DNA of 64,000 bases. It comes from CAVSPO01 sp963730005. Its GTDB lineage: Bacteria > Actinomycetota > Actinomycetes > Propionibacteriales > Propionibacteriaceae. Position 1 is the first letter of the stretch. Each line of letters begins with the position of its first letter. Of this stretch, positions 1 to 8,486 are shown in pieces. The position numbers and the translations under genes are program-made. The notes below the pieces were generated by a model, which had not been told where the DNA came from, did no database searches, and saw nothing but the letters and a program-made list of their open reading frames with translations. The stretch lies in the NCBI GenBank assembly GCA_963730005.1, contig CAVSPO010000013.1, positions 1 through 64,000 of the forward strand, written 5' to 3'.

Positions 1-97
1 CGCATCCGGGCCCCGAAGAACCCAGCTCGGAAAGGCTAGCACACTCGCGTGGGCGGTTTCCAATCGAGCGTCCGGGCTGACAAACCACCCCAAGGGA

Positions 98-568
98 TCA
101 GCGGCTGGCCTTGTTCTGGAAGGTGGCGGTGAGGCTGGCCTGGTCGAGCACGTTGGCCATCAGTGCGAACCGCACCGAGGCGTTGGAGCCGTCCGGGTCC
201 GCGTCGAGTCTGTCCACGCCGAGCGCATACACCGTGTGTACGTAGCGGTGCGGCGGCCCAGGCGGCGGGCAGGCGCCACCGTAGCCGCGGTAGCCGTAGT
301 CGTTCAGGGCCTGCTTGGCACCGTCGGGGAGCGGCCCGCCCTCGGCCAGCTCGACGGCCTCAGCGGGGATGTCGTAGACGATCCAGTGCCACCAGCCGCT
401 GCCCGTGGGGGCGTCCGGGTCGAAGACGGTGACCGCGTAGCTGCGGGTGCCGGCCGGTGCGCCCGACCAGCTCAACGCCGGCGAGACGTTCTGGCCCCCG
501 GCGCCGCGCTCGCAGTACTTCAGGTGGATGGCGGTGTACGGGGTGATGGAGGTGCTGGAAAGCTCCAT
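98..568 (-). CDS. YbhB/YbcL family Raf-kinase-inhibitor-like protein (PEBP)
   Basis: A 156-residue protein of the phosphatidylethanolamine-binding protein family, close to the usual 150-180 residues of bacterial YbhB/YbcL. The ligand-pocket signatures are visible: FDPDAPTGSGWWHWIVYDIP near residues 48-67 and the GPPHRYVHTVYAL stretch near residues 104-116, which supply the anion-binding Asp, His and Arg residues of the family. No signal peptide is seen, so it should be cytoplasmic. The start is an ATG preceded by an AAGGAG-like ribosome site. The ligand and physiological role of bacterial members are not settled. It is followed upstream, on the same strand, by the helicase gene about 70 bp away, with no sign of a functional link. 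Confidence 0.9.
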   Translation of the reverse strand: MELSSTSITPYTAIHLKYCERGAGGQNVSPALSWSGAPAGTRSYAVTVFDPDAPTGSGWWHWIVYDIPAEAVELAEGGPLPDGAKQALNDYGYRGYGGACPPPGPPHRYVHTVYALGVDRLDADPDGSNASVRFALMANVLDQASLTATFQNKASR

Positions 569-638
569 GGCGTCGCTCCTTGGGTCTACGGTGCAGGCCC
601 GGCCAACCCTCGTTGTCCGGAATCAGCATTGTCTGTCA

Positions 639-3248
639 TCAGCTGGCGTCCTGTCGTCCGAACGACTCGACATGCAGCACCAACTCACCCGCCTCGTCAC
701 TGGCGTCCAGGTCGACGGTGGCCAGGATCGACCAGTCGTGGTTGCCCTCGGGGTCGTCGATGATCTGGCGCACCCGCCACTGCCGGCCATGGTCCCCGCT
801 CGCCGTGAGCTCCTCGATGACAAGCAGTTTCGGGCCGCGGGCGTCGGAGTCGAGCCCGATGTCGTCGTGCTCGTCCCAGTATTGCCCGAGTGCGTCGTCC
901 CAGTCCTTGCGGGTGAAGCTGCGGTGCGGGTCGGCGGCGTCCATCGCCGCCAGCGCGTCGACGTCGTCGTCGGCGGCCAGCTGGACGCGCCGGAACATCG
1001 CGTTGCGAACCAGTACCCGGAAGGCGCGCGGGTTGCCGGTCAGCGGCCGCGGCCTGGCCTCCTGGGTGGCGTGCCGCTGCACCACGTCGCGGCTCTCCCC
1101 GGTCAGCGCCTCCCACTCGTCGATCAGGCTGGAGTCGGTCATCCGGACGACCTGGCCGAGCCACTCCAGCAGGTCCTCGAACTCCGGCGTGCGCGCGTAC
1201 TCGGGCACCGTCTGGCGCAGCGCCCGGTAGGCGTCCGACAGGTAGCGCAGCACCAGGCCCTCGCTGCGTTGCACCTTGTAGTGGGCGACGAACTCGGCGA
1301 ACGTCATGGCCCGCTCGATCATGTCGCGCACGATCGACTTGGGGCTGACCGCGTGCTCCACGATCCACGGGTGGGTGGTGGCGTAGGTGGTGTAGGCCGC
1401 GTCCAGCATGTCGGCCAGCGGTTTGGGCCAGCTCACGTCCTCGAGGATCTGCATGCGTTCCTCGTAGTCGACGCCGTCTTCCTTGAGCTCGGCCACCGTC
1501 TCGCCGCGGGCCTTGAACTGCTGCTGCACCAGCACCGCCCTCGGGTCCTCCAGGGTCGCCTCGATCACGCTGATCACGTCCAGCGGGTAGGACTCGGAAT
1601 CGGGGTCCAGCAGCTCGATGGCGGCGATCGCGAACGCACTCAGCGGCTGGTTGAGGGCGAAGTCGTCCTGCAGCTCCTCGGACAGGTCGTAGCGCCGGCC
1701 CCCGGGCGTGGGGGAGGGGCGACGCGTCACCATGCCCGACGCCAGCAGCGACCGCCCGATGGCCACCGCCCGGCGCAAGAGTCGGGCGCGCACTCCCGGG
1801 TCGGCGACAGCAGCGTCGACGATGTGCACCAGCGCGTCGCCGGTGTCCTGGTCGCGCTGCAGCAGGTTGAGCAGCATCGCATGGGTGATGCGCATCCGCG
1901 GGTGCAGGGTTTCCGGCGTCGACTCCACCAGCTTCTGGAAGCTCGCCTCGGTGTAGTTGACGAAGCCCTCCGGCGGCTTCTTGCGGTGCATGCTCTTCAG
2001 TTTCCGGGGGTCGTCGCCGGCCTTGCGCAGCAGCCGCTCGTTCTCCACCTGGTGGTCGGGGGCCTGGGCCACCACGTAGCCGACGGTGTCGAACCCGGCC
2101 CGCCCCGCACGGCCTGCGATCTGGTGGAACTCCCGGCTCTTCAACAGCCGCTGGCGGCGGCCGTCGTACTTCGACAACTGGGTGAACAGCACGGTGCGGA
2201 TCGGCACGTTGATGCCCACGCCCAGGGTGTCGGTGCCGCAGATCGCCTTCAGCAGCCCCTGCTGGGCCAACTGTTCGACCAGACGCCGGTACTTGGGCAG
2301 CATGCCCGCGTGGTGGACGCCGATTCCGGCGCGCAGCAGCTTGGCCAGTGTCTGCCCGAAGCCGGGCGCGAACTTGAATCCGGTCCGCGACCCGCCGCCC
2401 TCGCGCAGCGCCTCGACGATCGCCGTCCGGTCGTCCTTGCTGACCAGGTTCACCGACATCAGCGACTGGGCCTGCTCGGTTGCCGCGCCCTGGCTGGGGT
2501 GCACGATGTAGACCGGCGACTGGCCGCCCTGGACGATGTCGCCGAGGGTCTCGTGGATCGGCGTCAGGGCCCACGAGTACACCAGCGGCACCGGGCGGGT
2601 CACGTCGCCGATCACCGACGTCAGGCGCCCGGTGCTGCGGGTCAGGGCCTCGGCCAGCCCGGTGACGTCGCCCAGGGTGGCCGACATGATGACGAACTGC
2701 GCCTGAGGCAGCTCCGACAAGGGAACTTGCCACGCCCAGCCGCGGTCGGGGTCGGAGATGAAATGGAACTCGTCCATGATCACCAGGTCGACGTCGGCCC
2801 GGGCCCCCTCCCGCAACGCGATGTTGGCCAGGATCTCGGCCGTGCAGCAGACGATGGGCGCGTCCGGGTTCACCGACGCGTCGCCGGTCACCATCCCCAC
2901 CAGGTCGGCGCCGAAGATGTCGCACAGTGCGAAGAACTTCTCGTTGACCAGCGCCTTGATGGGCGCCGTGTAGTAGGAGCGGCCGCGGGCAGCCAGTGCG
3001 GCGAAGTGGCCACCGGTGGCGATCAACGACTTGCCCGAGCCTGTCGGGGTGGTGATCACGGCGTTCTCACCGGCCAGGACGGAGATCAGCGCGTCGCCCT
3101 GGTGGTCGTACAGGCTGATCCCCAGGGTGTCGACCCAGTTCGCGAAGGTGCCGTACAGCACGTCCGGGTCCCGGGCGGCGGCTCCGCTGGGGATGCGGTC
3201 GGTCAGGGTCCGCGTCGTGGCCGGCGGGGTGGGCTGCGTCTGGGTCAT
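639..3248 (-). CDS. DEAD/DEAH-box (Ski2-like) RNA helicase with DUF3516 C-terminus
   Basis: An 869-residue superfamily 2 helicase. Walker A reads PTGSGKS at residues 68-74, motif II is DEFH at 159-162, motif III is MSATLG, and motif VI is QIAGRAGRAGFD, which is the Ski2/Mtr4-like form. The rest of the protein, about residue 480 onward, corresponds to the DUF3516 region that accompanies this helicase in actinobacteria. The family is expected to unwind structured RNA using ATP, but the substrates of the actinobacterial DUF3516 helicases are poorly known. It starts with ATG after an AGGA-rich stretch and is divergent from the Eda-like gene, so the 86-bp gap at 3249-3334 must hold both promoters. 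Confidence 0.9.
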   Translation of the reverse strand: MTQTQPTPPATTRTLTDRIPSGAAARDPDVLYGTFANWVDTLGISLYDHQGDALISVLAGENAVITTPTGSGKSLIATGGHFAALAARGRSYYTAPIKALVNEKFFALCDIFGADLVGMVTGDASVNPDAPIVCCTAEILANIALREGARADVDLVIMDEFHFISDPDRGWAWQVPLSELPQAQFVIMSATLGDVTGLAEALTRSTGRLTSVIGDVTRPVPLVYSWALTPIHETLGDIVQGGQSPVYIVHPSQGAATEQAQSLMSVNLVSKDDRTAIVEALREGGGSRTGFKFAPGFGQTLAKLLRAGIGVHHAGMLPKYRRLVEQLAQQGLLKAICGTDTLGVGINVPIRTVLFTQLSKYDGRRQRLLKSREFHQIAGRAGRAGFDTVGYVVAQAPDHQVENERLLRKAGDDPRKLKSMHRKKPPEGFVNYTEASFQKLVESTPETLHPRMRITHAMLLNLLQRDQDTGDALVHIVDAAVADPGVRARLLRRAVAIGRSLLASGMVTRRPSPTPGGRRYDLSEELQDDFALNQPLSAFAIAAIELLDPDSESYPLDVISVIEATLEDPRAVLVQQQFKARGETVAELKEDGVDYEERMQILEDVSWPKPLADMLDAAYTTYATTHPWIVEHAVSPKSIVRDMIERAMTFAEFVAHYKVQRSEGLVLRYLSDAYRALRQTVPEYARTPEFEDLLEWLGQVVRMTDSSLIDEWEALTGESRDVVQRHATQEARPRPLTGNPRAFRVLVRNAMFRRVQLAADDDVDALAAMDAADPHRSFTRKDWDDALGQYWDEHDDIGLDSDARGPKLLVIEELTASGDHGRQWRVRQIIDDPEGNHDWSILATVDLDASDEAGELVLHVESFGRQDAS

Positions 3249-3334
3249 GTCCTGACCATCCTAGGGCGACCGGGCTCGGCGCCGCGGCTCGGCCCCGGCT
3301 CCTGGCCGCACCGATGCTGCGCCAAGATGGTGCC

Positions 3335-3961
3335 ATGAGTGTCGCCGAACTCCCCGAGTCACTGCTGACCGTCCGCCACGTCGAGCTGCTGCCCGACGAC
3401 GAACTGGCCGCCCTGGTGGCGCCCTGTGAGGTGCTGGTGCAGGAGGGCCTGAAGGTTTTCGCGCTGCCGGTCCGGCCCGTTCGGGGCACCGCCGACCTGG
3501 TGCTGCTGTTCGGGGCGCGCGCCACCTTCGGCGTCTGGGGGGTGCGCAGCGTCGAGGACGCGCAGTGGGCCGTGGCGCAACAGCCGGCGTTCGTCCTGGT
3601 GGACGTGCCGGACCCGGCGGTGGCCGACGTGATCAGGGCAGCCGGCGTGGCGCTGCTGCTGGCCGGCTGCACCCCCAACGAGACGCTGACCGCGTGGGGG
3701 CAGGGCTGCTCCGGCGTCCAGGTGTGGCCCACTCAACTGGTGCGCCGCGGGGGTGCAGCCGCCTACTCGTCCGCAGCCGCCGGGGTGCCACTGGTGGCCC
3801 GCGGGGCAATGACCAGCGAGGCCCTGACTGAATGGGTGCGGGCCGGAGTCGTGGCGGTGTGCCCGCAGCCGGGGCTGATCGAGGCCGCCAGCAAGGACGA
3901 TCTGGCGGTGCTGCGGTCGCGGTGCCGCACGATCGGAGAGTCGTTGGGCCAGGGGAATTGA
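3335..3961 (+). CDS. KDPG-aldolase-like (Eda-fold) protein lacking catalytic residues
   Basis: A 208-residue protein I do not recognise as a named family. Its layout resembles 2-keto-3-deoxy-phosphogluconate aldolase: an N-terminal helix, a segment VLVQEGLKVFALPVRP where Eda carries its catalytic Glu, a middle FVLVDVPDPAVADVIRAAGV segment, GCTPNETLTAWGQG resembling the Eda P-GV-TPTE-x-AL-A-G stretch, and GVQVWPT where Eda has K-LFPA. In this reading the Schiff-base Lys is replaced by Gln129 and the Glu by Ala43, so aldolase activity is not expected. A C-terminal VARGAMTSEALTEWVRAGVVAV segment fits the phosphate-binding end of the barrel. The ATG at 3335 is preferred over the in-frame ATG at 3314 by analogy of length. 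The fold assignment is inference. Confidence 0.7.
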   Translation: MSVAELPESLLTVRHVELLPDDELAALVAPCEVLVQEGLKVFALPVRPVRGTADLVLLFGARATFGVWGVRSVEDAQWAVAQQPAFVLVDVPDPAVADVIRAAGVALLLAGCTPNETLTAWGQGCSGVQVWPTQLVRRGGAAAYSSAAAGVPLVARGAMTSEALTEWVRAGVVAVCPQPGLIEAASKDDLAVLRSRCRTIGESLGQGN

Positions 3962-4109
3962 CTCAGAATCCCCGAAACCTTAAAGTTTTCTGAGAGTCGT
4001 CACTGGATTGCTCAGGTTTGGGCACCCGGGGTCGGGCGCTGCGGGGGTGCGAGCCCCCCGGCAACAGGCTCTGACATTCGACACTCATGAAAGACCGACA
4101 GGGAGACCA

Positions 4110-5087
4110 ATGGCCGCGCGTAGGGCACTGCTTGACGAAGATTTCGACTTTGACCTGACCGTGGCCGCGCCTTCGCGCGCAGCCGTCGAGCCGGAGGCCG
4201 TCGCTTTCGTGCAGCAGCCGGCGCGCCGGATTGTCGAGAACTTCCGCAGCAGGAACCGCCGGCGTGGCATCGGGCTGCTGGCGAGCTTCGCCGGCATCGG
4301 CCTGCTGATGTCGACGATTTCCGCCTCCGCCGCAGTCGCCGAGGCTCCGCTCACCCCCGTGACCCCGGCCGCCGCGGTGGCTGACCAACTGTCCCGCGGC
4401 GGTGCCCTGCGGGTGCTCGACGGGACGCTGTCAGTCGACGAAACCGTCGCCAGCGCGCTGCCCGCTGTGGTCGTGGCCCAGCAGGTCGCTGACGACCAGG
4501 CCCAGCCTGAGGCCGTCGACGACGCGGCTGCGTCGAAGGAAGAGTCCGAGCCGGCAACGGCTGAGACGGCTGCGCCGGAAGCGAGCTCGTCGCCGCAGGT
4601 GACCCAGACTGCGGAGCCCGAAGTTGCCGAGGCGGTTGTTGCCGACCCGCTGCCGACCCGTGAGCCCGAGATCGCCACGGCCGTGGTGCCCACCGCTTCG
4701 GCCTCGGGCGCTGCCGCCGGAACCGCGGGCTTGTCCATGGCAGCCTGCGCGTCCGGGTCGGGCATGGAGTCGGGCCTGGTGCCCAATGCCATCAAGGCGC
4801 ACCGCGCGGTGTGCGCCAACTTCCCGTCCATCAAGAGCTACGGCGGGGTGCGCCCCGGTGACCCGGGCTACCACGGCAGCGGCCAGGCCGTCGACATCAT
4901 GGTTTCCGGCGCCACCGGCACCAGCGTCGCCAACTTCCTGATCGCCAACCACAAGGCACTGGGTGTCACCCAGGTGATCTACCAGCAGCGCATCTGGCTG
5001 AGCTCGACGGGCGCCTGGAAGGGCATGTCGGACCGCGGCTCCATCACCCAGAACCACTTCGACCACGTCCACGTCAGCGTCAGATAA
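4110..5087 (+). CDS. membrane-anchored or secreted protein with C-terminal VldE/ARB_07466-type domain
   Basis: A 325-residue exported protein. The first about 50 residues are acidic and cytoplasmic-looking, followed by a basic patch RSRNRRRG and one hydrophobic segment (about residues 53-75), then a long Ala/Pro/Glu/Val-rich linker, and a C-terminal domain of about 110 residues. That domain has a Cys near its start, YGGVRPGDPGYHGSGQAVDI and a terminal NHFDHVHVSVR, the pattern of the ARB_07466-like/VldE domain found on secreted actinobacterial wall proteins; the conserved His and Asp suggest a metallopeptidase-like site. The ATG at 4110 is chosen because GGGAGACC precedes it. Its first residues (ARRAL) match those of the M23 gene downstream. 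A strong terminator follows at 5111-5142. Confidence 0.82.
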   Translation: MAARRALLDEDFDFDLTVAAPSRAAVEPEAVAFVQQPARRIVENFRSRNRRRGIGLLASFAGIGLLMSTISASAAVAEAPLTPVTPAAAVADQLSRGGALRVLDGTLSVDETVASALPAVVVAQQVADDQAQPEAVDDAAASKEESEPATAETAAPEASSSPQVTQTAEPEVAEAVVADPLPTREPEIATAVVPTASASGAAAGTAGLSMAACASGSGMESGLVPNAIKAHRAVCANFPSIKSYGGVRPGDPGYHGSGQAVDIMVSGATGTSVANFLIANHKALGVTQVIYQQRIWLSSTGAWKGMSDRGSITQNHFDHVHVSVR

Positions 5088-5110
5088 CAGCTGAACCTGC
5101 TGAATCCTCA

Positions 5111-5142
5111 GATCCCGTCCGCGGCTGGCCGCGGGCGGGATC
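5111..5142 (+). terminator. hairpin terminator after the VldE-domain gene
   Basis: A near-perfect 14-bp inverted repeat (GATCCCGTCCGCGG paired with CCGCGGGCGGGATC) around a short TGG-type loop lies 23 bp past the stop codon, followed by a modest T-rich run (TGCTTGTT). It should separate the VldE-domain gene from the long leader of the M23 gene. Confidence 0.8.
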
Positions 5143-5495
5143 TGCTTGTTCGGGGGAAGGTTGCGAGGGTCTGCAAGTGGCAATAATCCTGAGAATCGGA
5201 AACGAATTCTGAGAAAATTTTGGTACATCTGTTCGGTTTCGCGAGGAGGTGGACTGGAGCTCGCCACCGGCCCGCATTATTGGCCTGACAAGTGTGAATG
5301 CGCTCACTGGAGTGCCTGGCGAGGCCTTCCCTGCGCCGCAGCAGGCACGGCGAGAGAGGGGTTTTGGCCGTGTCCGCGGGTTGGGCGATTTGGAAGGGGG
5401 GTCCGAGGACCTTAAGCTAACCTGAGAAAACTGAGGAAAAGGTTGAGGGGGGTCCCTCCAGCCGCACCTCTTGGTCGAGTGGGATGAGGAACTGT
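5143..5495 (+). other. 353-bp non-coding leader/promoter region of the M23 peptidase gene
   Basis: No convincing gene is found here on either strand. The region is locally less GC-rich than its surroundings. It contains repeated CTGAGAA motifs (near 5191, 5210, 5424 and CTGAGGAAAA near 5433), a CRP/GlxR-like half-palindrome at 5293-5308 and a CTTAAGCTAACC stretch just upstream of the start. A CTTAAAGTTTTCTGAGAG stretch also precedes the VldE-domain gene at about 3979-3996, so the two wall-protein genes may share a regulator. I looked for a c-di-AMP (ydaO) riboswitch and did not find its conserved core. Confidence 0.45.
5293..5308 (+). promoter_or_regulatory. candidate CRP/GlxR binding site
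   Basis: TGTGA-ATGCGC-TCACT matches the CRP-family consensus TGTGA-N6-TCACA with one mismatch. It sits about 190 bp upstream of the M23 gene. CRP or GlxR control of resuscitation and wall-hydrolase genes is established in mycobacteria and corynebacteria, which makes the position plausible, but a single site without a mapped promoter is weak evidence. Confidence 0.45.
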
Positions 5496-6539
5496 ATGAG
5501 TGCACGCAGGGCACTGCCGGAGGAGCTGGACATCAACCCAGCCACCACCCAGGCAGCCTTCGCGGCTGCGCGTCGCGCTGCTCGTGGCTACATCGACGAC
5601 GTGGACGACTGGACGCCCGCGCGCCGCATGGCAACCGAGGCAGTTGCGGTTGCAACGCCCGCGATCTCGGCGCCGCTCGCAAGCACCTTCACCCGCAAGA
5701 CCAGCAAGAACCGCAAGAATCGGCTCTTCCTGCTCCCGATGGCCGCAGCCCTGAGTGCCGTCGCCGGCATCGGCGCCTTCAGCCCGGGCGTGGCCGCCGC
5801 CAGCACTGCTGACGCCAAGGGCTACACCGTGATCACCGAGGCCGAGGTTGCCCAGCAGAACACCGGTTCGGTCACCTCGCGCTCGGTGGGCCGCACCGGC
5901 CAGACCGTGGCTCGGGGCACCGTCAACAGCGTCGAGGTTCCCCAGGCACCTGCTGCCGTGGAACTCTCGGTGTCCGCCGCGCTGGAGCCTGAGGTTGACG
6001 CCACAGCGGACGCCGGCATGTCGGCCGAGAGCATTGACGTGGCTACCAGTGCCGCCGCTGAGATCGCCGCCGAGGCCGCCGATCAGGGCGAGACCGCCAA
6101 GCCCGAGACCGCTCAGCGCGTCCTCGACCCGGCTGCCGGCGATGCCGTGCCCGCCAGCGGTGGCATCCTGCAGCGTCCGGTCGGTGGGGCGATCATCTCC
6201 AATTTCGGCTACCGGATCCACCCCGTCTACGGGACCTCCCGCATGCACGAGGGTGTCGACTTCAGCAACGCCTGTGGCACGCCGATCCTGGCTGCCCAGA
6301 GCGGCAAGGTCACCATGGCCAGCTACTCCGGTGGCGCAGGCAACATGGTGCAGATCGACGGCGGCTCCGTCGACACCGTGTACATGCACCTCAGCCGGTT
6401 CGGCGTGAGCTCCGGCCAGCAGGTCAGCCGCGGTGAGGTCATCGGCTACGTCGGCACCACCGGCACCTCCACCGGTTGTCACCTGCACTTCGGTGTCCAG
6501 AAGGACGGCAACTACACCGACCCGGTGCCGTACCTCTGA
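5496..6539 (+). CDS. M23 family (lysostaphin-type) peptidoglycan endopeptidase
   Basis: A 347-residue exported protein that should cut peptide cross-links in peptidoglycan. Residues 1-70 are cytoplasmic-looking, then a basic stretch RKTSKNRKNR, a hydrophobic segment (about 76-100) and an Ala-rich linker. The C-terminal domain (about 225-347) has the LytM zinc motifs: HPVYGTSRMHEGVDF (HxxxD type) and GCHLHFGVQ (HxH). The start at 5496 is preferred to the ATG at 5484 because GAGGA lies 5 bp before it, and because it gives the same ARRAL beginning seen in the VldE-domain gene. It follows a 353-bp leader with a possible CRP-type site and ends in a terminator at 6574-6608. Confidence 0.9.
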   Translation: MSARRALPEELDINPATTQAAFAAARRAARGYIDDVDDWTPARRMATEAVAVATPAISAPLASTFTRKTSKNRKNRLFLLPMAAALSAVAGIGAFSPGVAAASTADAKGYTVITEAEVAQQNTGSVTSRSVGRTGQTVARGTVNSVEVPQAPAAVELSVSAALEPEVDATADAGMSAESIDVATSAAAEIAAEAADQGETAKPETAQRVLDPAAGDAVPASGGILQRPVGGAIISNFGYRIHPVYGTSRMHEGVDFSNACGTPILAAQSGKVTMASYSGGAGNMVQIDGGSVDTVYMHLSRFGVSSGQQVSRGEVIGYVGTTGTSTGCHLHFGVQKDGNYTDPVPYL

Positions 6540-6573
6540 GTCGTCGCAACCCGCCGCATCCTGCACACCAGCC

Positions 6574-6608
6574 ACGTGGCCGCCACCCTTCGCGGGGGGC
6601 GGCCACGT
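6574..6608 (+). terminator. hairpin terminator after the M23 gene
   Basis: An 11-bp perfect stem (ACGTGGCCGCC / GGCGGCCACGT) with a 13-nt loop begins 35 bp downstream of the stop codon. It lacks a strong T tract, as is common in high-GC actinobacteria. Confidence 0.7.
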
Positions 6609-6698
6609 CGCTGTCGGTCAACCTGCCGAGCTCCGGGAAACGGCCGAGCTCCTCGAAACTGCCCTCCATCCACAAGCGTGGACGCCTAGTCTTGGGCC

Positions 6699-8372
6699 AT
6701 GGAAACTCCGGTTGATCCCACCACCACTGCGGCCTGGGCGGAGCTCACCGCCCTCCGCCAGGAACTTGCCCCCGACCTGCGCGGCTGGTTCGCCGCCGAT
6801 CCCGACCGCGCGAAGACGTTCACCTTCACCGCCGGCGACCTGTACGTCGATCTCTCCAAGAACCTGATCACCGACGACGTCAAGGCCGCCCTGGTGAAGC
6901 TCGCCGGCCAGGTGAATCTTGCCGGGCGTCGGGACGCCATGTTCGGCGGCGCACGCATCAACACCACCGAGAACCGTTCGGTGCTGCACACAGCCCTGCG
7001 CGCCGCCAAGGACGCCAACCTGCAGGTCGACGGCCAACACGTCACCGAGGACGTCCAGGCCGTGCTGGCGCGGATGTACGCCTTTGCCGACAAGGTCCGC
7101 AGCGGCGAGTGGGTCGGCGTCACCGGCAAGAAGATCACCACCATCGTCAACATCGGCATCGGCGGCTCCGACCTCGGGCCCGTCATGGTGTACGAGGCGC
7201 TCAAGCCCTACAAGGCCGACGGCATCGAGTGCCGCTTCATCTCCAACATCGACCCCACCGACGCCTACGAGAAGACCCACGACGTCGACCCCGAGACGGC
7301 GCTGTTCATCGTCGCGTCCAAGACGTTCACCACGCTGGAGACCATGACCAACGCGCGGCTGTGCCGCACCTGGCTGCTCGACGCACTGAAAGCTGCCGGT
7401 GCCATCGACGGCTCCGAGGCATCGGTCAAGGACGCCATCGCCAAGCACTTCGTCGCGGTTTCCACCAACCTGAAGCTGGTCGCGGAGTTCGGCATCGACC
7501 CCGACAACGCCTTCGGGTTCTGGGACTGGGTCGGCGGCCGCTACTCGGTCGACTCGGCCGTGGGGCTGTCCGTGGTGCTGGCCATCGGCCCGGCGAACTG
7601 GGAAGACTTCCTGGCCGGCTTCCGCGCCATCGACGAGCACTTCGTCAACACGCCGATCGAGTCCAACGTGCCTGCGCTGATGGGCCTGCTGAACGTCTGG
7701 TACGTGAACTTCTTCGGTGCCCAGAGCCACGCGGTGCTGCCGTACCAGCAGTACCTGCACCGCTTCGCGGCCTACCTGCAGCAGCTGACGATGGAATCCA
7801 ACGGCAAGCAGGTGCGCTGGGACGGCAGCCCTGTCACCACCGACACCGGCGAGATCTTCTGGGGCGAGCCCGGCACCAACGGCCAACACGCCTTCTACCA
7901 GCTGATCCACCAGGGCACCCGCCTGATTCCGGCCGACTTCATCACCGTCGCCACCCCGGCTCGCCCGCTGCGCGACGGCGACGTGGACGTGCACGCCCTG
8001 TTCCTGTCCAACTTCCTGGCCCAGACGGCCGCCCTGGCCTTCGGCAAGACAGCCGACGAGGTGCGCGCCGAAGGCACCGCAGAAGAGATCGTGCCCGCCC
8101 GGGTGTTCCCCGGCAACCGGCCGACCACGTCGATCATGGCCCCCGCCCTGACGCCCTCAGTGCTCGGCCAGCTGATCGCCCTCTACGAGCACATCACGTT
8201 CACCCAGGGCGTGGTGTGGGGAATCGACTCGTTCGACCAGTGGGGCGTGGAGCTGGGCAAGAAGCTCGCCAACCAGATCTCCCCGGCCGTCACCGGCGAC
8301 GACGCCGCGCTGGCCGCCCAGGACGCCTCCACGCAGGCCCTGATCGGCTACTACCGCCAGCACCGCAAGTAG
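6699..8372 (+). CDS. pgi: glucose-6-phosphate isomerase
   Basis: A 557-residue enzyme interconverting glucose 6-phosphate and fructose 6-phosphate in glycolysis and gluconeogenesis, at the usual length for the long bacterial form. Both family signatures are present: DWVGGRYSVDSAVG near residue 273 and FDQWGVELGKKLA near residue 512. The substrate phosphate-binding region NIGIGGSDLGP is also clear near residue 152. It stands alone between two terminators (6574-6608 and 8393-8421), suggesting a single-gene transcript. The nearby polyphosphate glucokinase gene at 11812 makes its substrate. Confidence 0.97.
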   Translation: METPVDPTTTAAWAELTALRQELAPDLRGWFAADPDRAKTFTFTAGDLYVDLSKNLITDDVKAALVKLAGQVNLAGRRDAMFGGARINTTENRSVLHTALRAAKDANLQVDGQHVTEDVQAVLARMYAFADKVRSGEWVGVTGKKITTIVNIGIGGSDLGPVMVYEALKPYKADGIECRFISNIDPTDAYEKTHDVDPETALFIVASKTFTTLETMTNARLCRTWLLDALKAAGAIDGSEASVKDAIAKHFVAVSTNLKLVAEFGIDPDNAFGFWDWVGGRYSVDSAVGLSVVLAIGPANWEDFLAGFRAIDEHFVNTPIESNVPALMGLLNVWYVNFFGAQSHAVLPYQQYLHRFAAYLQQLTMESNGKQVRWDGSPVTTDTGEIFWGEPGTNGQHAFYQLIHQGTRLIPADFITVATPARPLRDGDVDVHALFLSNFLAQTAALAFGKTADEVRAEGTAEEIVPARVFPGNRPTTSIMAPALTPSVLGQLIALYEHITFTQGVVWGIDSFDQWGVELGKKLANQISPAVTGDDAALAAQDASTQALIGYYRQHRK

Positions 8373-8392
8373 GCGCTGACAACCCCTGACGA

Positions 8393-8421
8393 GCGGCCGC
8401 ACCATCCTCTGGTGCGGCCGC
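8393..8421 (+). terminator. hairpin terminator after pgi
   Basis: A perfect 12-bp stem (GCGGCCGCACCA / TGGTGCGGCCGC) with a 5-nt loop starts 20 bp after the pgi stop. Its right arm covers the first possible ATG of the next reading frame, which argues that the next gene starts later, at 8487. Confidence 0.8.
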
Positions 8422-8486
8422 TTCGCCGTCCGGTGCCTTGGGCGGGTGTGTCACCATGGGTGGCTCGTGGGGAAGGGAGTGGCTCG

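Noticed and set aside
447..3338. Long plus-strand reading frame over the helicase gene
   Set aside because: It mirrors the minus-strand helicase gene, is full of Val, Gln, His and Arg without any motif, and comes from high-GC frame openness.
5143..5495. ydaO-type c-di-AMP riboswitch upstream of the M23 gene
   Set aside because: Such riboswitches precede many actinobacterial wall hydrolase genes, but the conserved core elements are not present; only an AGCTAACCT-like string resembles the 3' end.
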